Shown piece by piece: positions 29,718 to 37,357 of a DNA stretch of 64,000 nucleotides (position 1 is the stretch's first letter; each line of letters opens with the position of its first letter). The translations under genes and the position numbers were made by a program. Source of the DNA: an uncultured Pelagibacteraceae bacterium. GTDB taxonomy: Bacteria > Pseudomonadota > Alphaproteobacteria > Pelagibacterales > Pelagibacteraceae. The notes under the pieces are model-generated. The model had not been told where the DNA came from and searched no databases. It saw only the letters and a program-made list of their open reading frames with translations. The DNA lies in NCBI GenBank assembly GCA_902515485.1, contig CABXUR010000001.1:50330-114329 (forward strand), given 5' to 3'.

Positions 29718-30416
29718 TTATATTTTAAAATTAGATTTTTTGCTATCTATTAAAAAATTTTTTACAGTTTCTTTTGTAAGTTGATTAAATGATTTGCCAA
29801 ATTTTTCTATTTTCTCGATAATAGTTGGTGGAACAGTAATAATATGACAACCTAATTGTTTTGCTTGCAAATAATTATAAGGTTCACGAACACTTGCCCA
29901 TAATATCTCAACATTCTTAAATCTATTAGCCAGTCTAATACTCTTAACAAATTCTGGCACTGGATCTATACCAGTATCTCCTGCTCTACCCGCAAAAATA
30001 GACACAATTACTCTCGTTTTTTTATTAATTAATTTTAAAATCTCATCAGTTTGTTTAGAGTTATAGACAGCTGTTATATTTAGTTTTATATTTTGATTAT
30101 TTAACTCATTAATAATTCTTCCCATAAATTTTCCCTTGGAATTGACAACTGGTACCTTTACATAAACATTTTTTCCCCAAGTATTAATTTTCATCGCTTG
30201 AATTTTCATTTCTTCATATTCATCAGCAAATACCTCAAGAGATACTGGTTTATTATTACAAATCTTAAGAATTTTTTTTGAATATGACTGATAATCTTTC
30301 GCTCCAGCTTTTCTCATTAAGCTAGGATTTGTTGTAAATCCTTTAACAATTTTTTTTTTATTAAATTTTTTAATTTGATCTAATTCTGCAATGTCACAAA
30401 ATATTTTAGTACTCAA
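29718..30416 (-). CDS. Transaldolase / fructose-6-phosphate aldolase family protein
   Basis: This short transaldolase-family protein of 232 residues has the size of FSA/TalC enzymes. The fold motifs are KGFTTNPSLMRKAG, the Schiff-base lysine in NVYVKVPVV, NITAVYN, SIFAGRAGDTGIDP, and the C-terminal TVPP. A transaldolase activity would complement the transketolase at 21,463; an aldolase activity is also possible. The start is a TTG at 30416, with no ATG nearby. It lies 8 bp from pntB on the same strand. Confidence 0.87.
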   Translation of the reverse strand: MSTKIFCDIAELDQIKKFNKKKIVKGFTTNPSLMRKAGAKDYQSYSKKILKICNNKPVSLEVFADEYEEMKIQAMKINTWGKNVYVKVPVVNSKGKFMGRIINELNNQNIKLNITAVYNSKQTDEILKLINKKTRVIVSIFAGRAGDTGIDPVPEFVKSIRLANRFKNVEILWASVREPYNYLQAKQLGCHIITVPPTIIEKIEKFGKSFNQLTKETVKNFLIDSKKSNFKI

Positions 30417-30424
30417 ATTTATAC

Positions 30425-31822
30425 CTACAGATTTTTAGTGATATCTTCCGTCATTTTTTTTGCATCGGCAAATAACATTAAAGTATTTTCTTTATAAAAT
30501 AAATCGTTGTCAATTCCTGCATATCCAGGTGATAAACTACGTTTTACAAATAATACTGACTTACATTTTTCAACATCAAGAACTGGCATACCATAAATTG
30601 GGCTTTGTGGGTCTGTTTTTGCAACTGGGTTTGTTACATCATTAGCGCCAATTACAAATGCTACATCTGCATTTGCAAAATCATTATTAATTTCTTCAAG
30701 CTCAAATACTTCATCATATGGAACATTTGCTTCGGCTAATAGAACATTCATATGCCCTGGCATTCTTCCTGCAACAGGGTGAATTGCATAAGAAACCTTT
30801 ATGTCATTTTTTTTCAACGTATCAACCATTTCTCTTAAAGCATGTTGTGCTTGAGCAACTGCCATACCATAACCTGGTACAATAATTACTGAAGATGCAT
30901 TTTTCATTAAAAAAGCAGCATCATCGGAATTTCCACTCTTAACCGGTCTTTGCTCTTTATTTTGAGAGGAAGAAGATTGATCAGTTGCACCAAATCCACC
31001 TAAGATAACATTAAAAAATGATCTATTCATTCCTTTACACATTATGTAAGATAAAATTGCTCCTGAAGATCCAACTAATGCTCCAGTGATTATAAGAGCG
31101 GTATTTTCTAGAGTAAAACCAATGCCTGCTGCAGCCCAACCTGAATATGAATTAAGCATTGAAATTACTACAGGCATATCTGCACCACCAATTGGAATGA
31201 TTAGTAAAAAACCAATTAAAAATGATACAGCTAATAAAGTCCAAAATAAGTAAGAAGATTGAGTAGAACAAAGCAAGTAAGTTAATATTATTATTGAAAT
31301 TAAAATCAAAGCATTAAGGGGGTGCTGGCCTTTGAAAGTAATAGGTGATCCAGACATTATGCCTTGAAGTTTTAAAAAAGCTATAATTGATCCTGAAAAA
31401 GTTATTGCACCTACTGCTGCACCAATTGACATTTCAATCAAGCTTCCAAGTTTAATGTTGCCTGGTGATCCTAAATTAAAAGCTCCGGGGTTCAAAAAAG
31501 CAGCTATTGCAACAAATACTGCTGCTAGACCAACTAAACTATGAAAACCAGCTACTAATTCTGGCATTGCTGTCATAGGAATTTTATAAGCAATAAACGC
31601 ACCTATTAATCCACCAATTAAAAGAAAGATTAAAACTACGACTAATCCAGTTGAAAAATTTCCAATTGATAAAAATGTAACTGTGATTGCAATAATCATA
31701 CCTAAAATACCAAAGAAATTTCCTTTTCTAGATGTTTCTGGTGAAGAAAGTCCTCTTAAAGCTAAAATAAATAATACACCTGAAATTAGATAAAATATCG
31801 CTGATAAATTTGCTGATAACAT
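30425..31822 (-). CDS. pntB: NAD(P) transhydrogenase subunit beta
   Basis: PntB forms most of the membrane channel and the NADP-binding domain of the proton-translocating transhydrogenase, which makes NADPH using the proton gradient. The 465 residues have about eight to nine membrane helices up to residue ~265 and then the dIII domain with IIVPGYGMAVAQAQH, GRMPGHMNVLLAEA, GANDVTNP and the C-terminal KRSLSPGYAGIDNDLFY. It overlaps pntA2 by one base. Confidence 0.96.
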   Translation of the reverse strand: MLSANLSAIFYLISGVLFILALRGLSSPETSRKGNFFGILGMIIAITVTFLSIGNFSTGLVVVLIFLLIGGLIGAFIAYKIPMTAMPELVAGFHSLVGLAAVFVAIAAFLNPGAFNLGSPGNIKLGSLIEMSIGAAVGAITFSGSIIAFLKLQGIMSGSPITFKGQHPLNALILISIIILTYLLCSTQSSYLFWTLLAVSFLIGFLLIIPIGGADMPVVISMLNSYSGWAAAGIGFTLENTALIITGALVGSSGAILSYIMCKGMNRSFFNVILGGFGATDQSSSSQNKEQRPVKSGNSDDAAFLMKNASSVIIVPGYGMAVAQAQHALREMVDTLKKNDIKVSYAIHPVAGRMPGHMNVLLAEANVPYDEVFELEEINNDFANADVAFVIGANDVTNPVAKTDPQSPIYGMPVLDVEKCKSVLFVKRSLSPGYAGIDNDLFYKENTLMLFADAKKMTEDITKNL

Positions 31823-32130
31823 TACTTATCCTTTTTCTTTTTTTTATACATAGCAAGCATTCTTTGTGTAACTAAAAAGCCACCAAAGATATTAATAGCT
31901 GCAAGTGATATTGCTAAAAAACCAAAGATACTTGATGTGTTAAATATACTATCAGAATTTCCAGCTAAACCTGCAATAATTGCACCAACAATTATTACTG
32001 ATGAAATCGCGTTAGTAACGGACATTAATGGAGTATGAAGTGATGGAGTTACACTCCAAACCACATAATATCCTATAAAAATTGAAAGGATAAAAATACT
32101 TAATCTAAATATAAAAGGGTCTATTTCCAT
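31822..32130 (-). CDS. pntAB: NAD(P) transhydrogenase subunit alpha part 2 (membrane)
   Basis: In split-type transhydrogenases the alpha chain is divided: this 102-residue protein is the membrane part, with about three helices (residues 8-25, 37-58 and 65-88). SVTPSLHTPLMSVTNAISS is the conserved entry of the family. It lies between the soluble alpha part and pntB, the normal three-gene order of alphaproteobacteria. Confidence 0.95.
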   Translation of the reverse strand: MEIDPFIFRLSIFILSIFIGYYVVWSVTPSLHTPLMSVTNAISSVIIVGAIIAGLAGNSDSIFNTSSIFGFLAISLAAINIFGGFLVTQRMLAMYKKKKKDK

Positions 32131-32134
32131 AATT

Positions 32135-33223
32135 CTATTTTAATAAAGTTTTCTCAATTATTTCGTCTTCTAAGTTTATATTAATCTTTTTATTTTCTTT
32201 ATCATATAAATTTGAAACAAAATTAAATACATTTTTTGCATATAAATTTGATGCAGAGGTTGGAAGTTTGTTTAAAATATTACTTTCCCCCATTATTTTT
32301 ACTCCGTTTTTATCAACAATTTCATCAACTTTAGTATGTGTCGTGTTTCCACCCTGAATAGCTGCTAAATCATAAATTATCGAACCAGAATTCATATTAT
32401 TTATCATATCATCTTTAATAATCACTGGTGCTTTTTTTCCAGGAATTAAAGCTGTACAAATAACAATATCAATTTTCTTTAATGTATCTGATAATAATTC
32501 CTCTTGTCTTTTTTTAAAATCATCTGACGTTTCTTTAGCATAACCTCCTTCTGTCTCAAGATTTTCAGCACCTTCAACAGTTAAAAACTTTCCCCCCAAA
32601 CTTTCAACCTGCTCTTTTGAAGCCATTCTAACATCCGTTGCAAATACAATTGCACCCATTCGTTTTGCTGTAGCTATTGCTTGCAATCCTGCAACGCCTG
32701 CACCAACAACTAATACTTTTGCTGCAGGAATAGTTCCTGCTGCTGTCATCATCATTGGAATTGCTTTTTCAAAATTAGCAAATGATTCTACTACTGCTTT
32801 ATATCCTGCGAGATTTGCTTGTGAGGATAATATATCCATAGATTGTGCTCTAGTAATTCTTGGAAGTAATTCAAGTGAAAAAGTATTGATATTTTTTTTA
32901 ACTAAATTATCTATTTTATCCTTATTTTCATATGGGTTTAGAATACCAATAAATGTTTGATTTTCTTTTAATAAAGAACTTTTATCATCACTTAACAAAC
33001 CTAATTGAATAATAATATCTGCATTATTTATTATCTCTTTTTCATCATTTAAAACTAAAACTCCCAGTTCTTTATACTCTTCATCTTTAATTCCAAGATG
33101 ACTTCCATAATCTTTGGATAAAGAAACATCAAGACCAAGAGATAGATATTTTTTTGCAATTTCTGGAGTAATTGCTATTCTTTTTTCAATTTTTTGATTT
33201 TCTAAAATTGAGGCAATTTTCAT
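32135..33223 (-). CDS. pntAA: NAD(P) transhydrogenase subunit alpha part 1 (soluble)
   Basis: This is the NAD(H)-binding dI subunit, related to alanine dehydrogenase. The 362 residues include RIAITPE near the start, RAQSMDILSSQANLAGYKAV, the Rossmann motif VVGAGVAGLQAIATAKRMGA, and ALIPGKKAPVII. The length and separate gene show the three-polypeptide PntA1/A2/B form. It starts 9 bp after the small oxidase-like peptide gene at 33,233. Confidence 0.96.
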   Translation of the reverse strand: MKIASILENQKIEKRIAITPEIAKKYLSLGLDVSLSKDYGSHLGIKDEEYKELGVLVLNDEKEIINNADIIIQLGLLSDDKSSLLKENQTFIGILNPYENKDKIDNLVKKNINTFSLELLPRITRAQSMDILSSQANLAGYKAVVESFANFEKAIPMMMTAAGTIPAAKVLVVGAGVAGLQAIATAKRMGAIVFATDVRMASKEQVESLGGKFLTVEGAENLETEGGYAKETSDDFKKRQEELLSDTLKKIDIVICTALIPGKKAPVIIKDDMINNMNSGSIIYDLAAIQGGNTTHTKVDEIVDKNGVKIMGESNILNKLPTSASNLYAKNVFNFVSNLYDKENKKININLEDEIIEKTLLK

Positions 33224-33232
33224 AACCCAACC

Positions 33233-33343
33233 TTATAATAAGAATATAGCCATTAAAACCAAAACACCTATTACAGCGACAGTTCCCCACAGTACAAATT
33301 TTGTAAAGTTATTCCAAGTATTTTTATGGTTTTCATTGTCCAT
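33233..33343 (-). CDS. Small membrane peptide, aa3-type cytochrome oxidase subunit IV-like
   Basis: I found this 36-residue reading frame by translating the gap between pntA1 and rpmJ. It starts MDNENHKNTWNNFTKF and ends in one membrane helix (VLWGTVAVIGVLVLMAIF). This matches the short bacterial aa3 oxidase subunit IV family, in which a W-x-x-F-x-K/R stretch precedes a helix. In several alphaproteobacteria this peptide gene lies next to pntA. The same-strand position 5 bp after rpmJ and 9 bp before pntA1 supports it being real. Confidence 0.7.
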   Translation of the reverse strand: MDNENHKNTWNNFTKFVLWGTVAVIGVLVLMAIFLL

Positions 33344-33348
33344 AAAAA

Positions 33349-33474
33349 TTACTTTTGTCTTGCTTTAAATTTTGGATTAGTTTTATTAATTACGTATACA
33401 CGACCTCTTCTTCTAACTAGTTTAGAGTTAAGATCTCTTTTTTTTATAGATTTTAATGAACTTTTAATTTTCAT
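33349..33474 (-). CDS. rpmJ: 50S ribosomal protein L36 (zinc-free type)
   Basis: This 41-residue ORF reads [20 protein letters not shown] and continues through [20 protein letters not shown]. That is the L36 pattern of the 41-residue form, which has no zinc-binding cysteines and is usual in alphaproteobacteria. The ATG overlaps the TGA of the epimerase upstream (33,471-33,474), so ribosomal protein synthesis here may depend on a transcript coming from the 5S side. Confidence 0.93.
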   Translation of the reverse strand: MKIKSSLKSIKKRDLNSKLVRRRGRVYVINKTNPKFKARQK

Positions 33475-34358
33475 AAATTCTCACCTTTAATAAACGAAGT
33501 TACATAATCTTTCAAATCTATTTTTCCGTATTTATTAATTATTTTACGATTATTTGATATTTTTGTTAATGCAGATGCATATCTTTCTCCAGATCTAGGT
33601 TTTAAATAAATTAATTTAGTTTTAAACATTTTAGCAAGACCTTCAATAGAATAAGATTTTTTATGACTTATACTGTATTGAAGACATTTATCTCTTTTCC
33701 AAGCCTCCATACAAGTTTTAACTGTGTCGTCAATATGGGTAAATCGTCTTGTTTGGGTCCCAGGTTTTACAATAGTAAGGGGTTTATTATTTTTATATTG
33801 ATTTTCAAAAATTCCAACAACCGTGGCCATATCGCCAATTTTAATTTGCCCTGGCCCATACACATTATAAAAATAAATTACTTCAAATTTAAAATTAAAC
33901 CATTTTCTTAAATTTTCTAATAATTCTAAATTTTTAGATTTAGTAAAAGCATAAGGAGATAAATTTTTGTCATTACCTCTGTTGCCTAAAGAAGCTGAAG
34001 TTGCTGAATAAATAAGTTTAATTTTGTTTTCTAAACAAAATTTGAATACAGCATTTGAACCAATAGAATTTGATTTAAAACATTCATCAAATTTTTTAAA
34101 ACTTTGATAAATTCTAGCAAACTCTCCAAAATGAAAAATTGTATGAATTTGTTTTTTTACTTTTTTTAAGTTTTTTGAAATATCGATTGTATCTGATTTT
34201 ATATATACAACCCTTTTATTTTTTAAGTGATTTTTTTTATTTCCTGATGAGTAATTGTCTAAACTAATTATTTTTTTATTAGTTTTTTTTAAAAGGGATT
34301 TAATTAAATTAGAACCAACAAATCCAGCCCCACCAGTTACAATTATGAGATTTTTCAT
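33471..34358 (-). CDS. NAD-dependent sugar epimerase/dehydratase, starting 8 nt after 5S rRNA
   Basis: This is an extended short-chain dehydrogenase acting on nucleotide sugars. From the ATG at 34358 it starts [20 protein letters not shown] (Rossmann motif); SATSASLG and PYAFTKSKN supply the catalytic Ser and the position of the YxxxK motif. Here that motif reads YAFTK, so the Tyr and Lys are present. The protein is 295 residues, slightly short for GalE-like enzymes. A longer frame to 34412 exists, but that extension is 5S rRNA and should be dropped. The only AGG resembling a ribosome-binding site lies inside the 5S terminal stem. The substrate is unknown. Confidence 0.85.
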   Translation of the reverse strand: MKNLIIVTGGAGFVGSNLIKSLLKKTNKKIISLDNYSSGNKKNHLKNKRVVYIKSDTIDISKNLKKVKKQIHTIFHFGEFARIYQSFKKFDECFKSNSIGSNAVFKFCLENKIKLIYSATSASLGNRGNDKNLSPYAFTKSKNLELLENLRKWFNFKFEVIYFYNVYGPGQIKIGDMATVVGIFENQYKNNKPLTIVKPGTQTRRFTHIDDTVKTCMEAWKRDKCLQYSISHKKSYSIEGLAKMFKTKLIYLKPRSGERYASALTKISNNRKIINKYGKIDLKDYVTSFIKGENL

Positions 34359-34366
34359 TTTAGATA

Positions 34367-34484
34367 TGCCTGGCAATGTCCTACTCTTCCATGTCTTAAG
34401 ACAAAGTACCATTGGCGCTGAAAGGCTTGACTGCCGAGTTCGGAATGGGATCGGGTATTACACTTTCGCAATAATTACCAGGCA
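34367..34484 (-). rRNA. rrf: 5S ribosomal RNA (solitary)
   Basis: The minus strand shows a full 5S rRNA of about 118 bases. The terminal stem is TGCCTGG with CCAGGCA, the internal conserved run is CCCGATCCCATTCCGAACTCG, and the 3' part is ATGGAAGAGTAGGACATTGCC. No 23S or 16S sequence lies on either side: glycan genes are upstream and a sugar epimerase begins 8 bases downstream. In Pelagibacter the 5S is separated from 16S-23S by a hypervariable region, which this fits. Confidence 0.97.
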
Positions 34485-34488
34485 AGCT

Positions 34489-34517
34489 TTAATACTAAAA
34501 TTAAATAAAAATGTAAA
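34489..34517 (-). promoter_or_regulatory. Candidate promoter for 5S rRNA
   Basis: On the minus strand TTTACA (34,517-34,512) and TATTAA (34,494-34,489) are 17 bases apart, and the mature 5S start lies 4 bases after the second box. This is good sigma-70 spacing and fits independent transcription of 5S. AT-rich background makes chance matches common, so the call rests mainly on position. Confidence 0.5.
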
Positions 34518-34584
34518 GATTAATCTAATCTATAATAAATCTAAATAGCTTTGAATTTAATAATTAAAAGTATGATTAATTGAT

Positions 34585-35922
34585 TTATCTTTTTTTAGTA
34601 TATTTTGAAGATTGAAGTGAATTCGAGATATAGACATAAAATAATCCAATTATTAAACCAATTGCCATTGCTTGGAGTATAAGAATTTTGTCATCTATTC
34701 CAGATTTTATAAACTTTGTTCCATTTATGTCTATTGATGCTGATAAAAAATTTTCATTATCTGTCAAAAAAATAGACTCATATTGATTCCTTGCTCTTTC
34801 CAAACTTTTATCTTGAACAATATTTTTTCTTTTTATATCTAAATCAATTTTTGTAGATAAAAAAGCTAGTCTTTTTTCCCCTCGTTGAATAGTTTTATCC
34901 TGTTCTAATTCTCTTTTTTTTTTTTCTAGCTCAAATAAATTATTTACAAATGGGTAAATATTTTCACGTTTTTCAATTATTTCTATTTCTTTTTCGATAG
35001 CTTCATAACCTCTTAAATAAAATGGGCTATCTGTTTTTACATTTGCTATTATCTCATATTCGGTATTGTATGTTATTGCTTCAATTGTGTTTTTTTCAAT
35101 ATTCAACTTACGGGCCATAGCTGCTTGTTCTTTTAGATAAGATAATCTATCCAATGTATTTCTACGATAATCTGATACGCTGTTTGTAATTTTATTTTCG
35201 ATATCTTCAATTTTAAAATTTTGCTCTTGTTCAAACCTAGCTAAATCATAATTAAATAAATCTATTTCCTTTTGAATTTGTTTGGATATATCTTCCACAG
35301 TGTATTTTTTAACTTCCACAATAGATGAAAATAATTCCTCAAAATGTTTATTTATAATTTGTTTTACTATTTCATTTGTATATTTATCAACATGTAGCAA
35401 AATAGATTTCCACTTTTCAAAATCATGGTAAGTAAATTCAATTGTATTATATTTAGATTTGTTAGAATCATCATCAATTTTTGGTTTAATAATTTCAATT
35501 GATGAAGCAAGATTAGCGATTGCATTATCGTACTCTTTTTCATTGGCATATAAATTTTCATCTATCAAATTATATTTACGTATAGCATCTTCAAACACAG
35601 ATTTTTCATCTAGTGTTTCAATAAACAAATTTAGAAGAAAATCTTTTGATATTTTATATTTATCTTCAGCTTCAAAGTTAAGAGTTTTTAAGTTATATTT
35701 TAATAAATTATTGAAACTAATATATTTATATTCTTCTGAAGAACTTATTGGTTTAACTTGAGTTTTTGCAGTAAAATTTTTTTTTTGCATTTCGGAAAGA
35801 GTATACAGAATTAAAACTGAAATAATTATGGAAAATATAATTTTCAACTTACCTTCCCAAATTATTATTAATAAATCAGATATGTTAATTTGGGTTTCTT
35901 CTATTTGATTCTTTCTTGCCAT
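34585..35922 (-). CDS. Wzz-like polysaccharide chain-length determinant
   Basis: Wzz-type proteins set the length of O-antigen or capsule chains. The 445-residue protein has one membrane helix near residues 30-47 after a cytoplasmic start (INISDLLIIIWEGK is the usual entry of the family) and a long, charged, largely helical periplasmic part (about 50-410). A second helix near 415-435 is followed by a short basic tail. No tyrosine-kinase domain is attached, so it is the Wzz class and not Wzc. It is the first glycan gene beyond 5S and is followed by the O-antigen ligase/polymerase. Confidence 0.82.
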   Translation of the reverse strand: MARKNQIEETQINISDLLIIIWEGKLKIIFSIIISVLILYTLSEMQKKNFTAKTQVKPISSSEEYKYISFNNLLKYNLKTLNFEAEDKYKISKDFLLNLFIETLDEKSVFEDAIRKYNLIDENLYANEKEYDNAIANLASSIEIIKPKIDDDSNKSKYNTIEFTYHDFEKWKSILLHVDKYTNEIVKQIINKHFEELFSSIVEVKKYTVEDISKQIQKEIDLFNYDLARFEQEQNFKIEDIENKITNSVSDYRRNTLDRLSYLKEQAAMARKLNIEKNTIEAITYNTEYEIIANVKTDSPFYLRGYEAIEKEIEIIEKRENIYPFVNNLFELEKKKRELEQDKTIQRGEKRLAFLSTKIDLDIKRKNIVQDKSLERARNQYESIFLTDNENFLSASIDINGTKFIKSGIDDKILILQAMAIGLIIGLFYVYISNSLQSSKYTKKR

Positions 35923-36062
35923 AAAATTAGTTATATAAACAATACTATATCTAAATTAAATAATAATTTAATCAATAAATAACATTATTTTATAACTATT
36001 TAATATTAATTAATATTGTAAATTAACTCTAAACTTTTTCTTTATTAATAAATCAATCATAA

Positions 36063-37325
36063 TTATTTTTTTTTGGAGTAAACAGATTGTAAAAAAAATC
36101 CTACCGGTAAACTATAGACTATCATTAACCAATTATTAAAAAAATTACCATTCGGTGAAAAAGGCCACACTGTTATTAATAATCCAGCTAATAAACAAAC
36201 TTGATAATCTGTAAGTGGTCTTTTTTGGTTTAAAATTATCGATCTTATCTGACTTGAAGTAATGTAGAAAATATAACTAAGAGCACTAAGCAAAAATAAA
36301 AATCCTACAATTCCTGTTTCAGCTAATAATTGTATATAAAAATTATGAGGATGAGTATTACAAGGATAATCGCCAACTGCATACTTTTTGTTTTTACATA
36401 TTAACCTAAACATTTTAGGTCCATGTCCTATTATAGGCTTCTCTTTAAACATATTGTATGCAGTTTTAATAGCACTATCATGAGCCAGCGAAAAAATTAA
36501 CTTTTCACCTGATCTTTCAATTTCACCTGATCTTTCAATTATGCCCATACTTTTAGCTGGATCTTTGAACATTCTATCAGTCAATTTTTGTGAGTTTAAA
36601 CTTAAAACTGTGATAGCAATTATTGCCAGGAAAAATGTTGCTAATCTAAATTTTTGGTATTTTTTGATTAAAATTATAATGAAAATTGTAGATAAATTTA
36701 AAAAAAAGAAAGCAGTTCGTTCACCTGACATATAAATTAAAATATCAACTAGTATGAATAAAAGTCCTATAAAATATATTTCAAATTTCTTTTTTTTTTT
36801 TATTAGAAACAAAGCAAATAATAATGGAAATAATCTTGATAAATATGATCCCATAATTAATTCATCACCAAAAAAAGATGAGACTCTGATTCCTGTTATT
36901 TTAAAACCTATTAAGTTTACTCCTGAAAAATATTGAAAATATCCATCAATAACTAAAGCTAAAAAACATAAAATTAATGCATGATAAATATAAGTTAATA
37001 TATTTTTGTTTTTATCAATTAAGTACCAAATAAAGCAACTGAACACTCCAATCCTAAAATAAAAAAAAGAACTATTTATACTAAAATCTATATTTTCAGC
37101 TTCTAAGCTACAGATGATCGAAATTATACAAAAAAATATAAATGTAATAAATGGAATATTATTGAAATAATAGAAGTTATTATTTTTCAAAACATAATAT
37201 AAAAAACACAAAGCTGAAAAACTTACGATTAAATCTGGAAAAAAAGGGCCCCAGATCAAAAAAGGTATGATTGATGCAATAATTAAATTTATTATAACTG
37301 TATTTGAGTATTTTAAATTATTCAT
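36063..37325 (-). CDS. O-antigen ligase / Wzy-like membrane protein
   Basis: This polytopic protein of 420 residues has about eleven to twelve membrane helices. The region GPKMFRLICKNKKYAV followed by THPHNFYIQLLAETGIVG matches the WaaL/Wzy_C signature (a large periplasmic loop with His, then the AExG motif). It could ligate O-chains to lipid A-core or polymerise repeat units; sequence alone does not decide. The loop near residues 262-273 contains a short duplication (IERSGE twice). Confidence 0.8.
   Translation of the reverse strand: MNNLKYSNTVIINLIIASIIPFLIWGPFFPDLIVSFSALCFLYYVLKNNNFYYFNNIPFITFIFFCIISIICSLEAENIDFSINSSFFYFRIGVFSCFIWYLIDKNKNILTYIYHALILCFLALVIDGYFQYFSGVNLIGFKITGIRVSSFFGDELIMGSYLSRLFPLLFALFLIKKKKKFEIYFIGLLFILVDILIYMSGERTAFFFLNLSTIFIIILIKKYQKFRLATFFLAIIAITVLSLNSQKLTDRMFKDPAKSMGIIERSGEIERSGEKLIFSLAHDSAIKTAYNMFKEKPIIGHGPKMFRLICKNKKYAVGDYPCNTHPHNFYIQLLAETGIVGFLFLLSALSYIFYITSSQIRSIILNQKRPLTDYQVCLLAGLLITVWPFSPNGNFFNNWLMIVYSLPVGFFLQSVYSKKK
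36503..36538. repeat. Tandem 18-bp direct duplication inside the O-antigen ligase gene
   Basis: The unit TTTCACCTGATCTTTCAA occurs twice without a gap (36,503-36,520 and 36,521-36,538), identical in all 18 bases. It adds six residues in frame (IERSGE repeated) in the loop after a membrane helix. Perfect identity suggests a recent slip. Confidence 0.97.
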
Positions 37326-37357
37326 TAAATGTTTTTAAATTAATTTAAAAAAAAATA

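Noticed and set aside
34359..34412. N-terminal extension of the epimerase to 34,412
   Set aside because: These bases are part of 5S rRNA and its spacer; the Rossmann motif begins at the ATG at 34,358.
34255..34548. Plus-strand open frame over the 5S region
   Set aside because: It crosses the 5S gene and the epimerase start on the opposite strand and has no coding signs.
35940..35970. ATTAAAT/ATTTAAT inverted repeat upstream of the Wzz-like gene
   Set aside because: Seven A/T pairs are expected often by chance in this AT-rich DNA.
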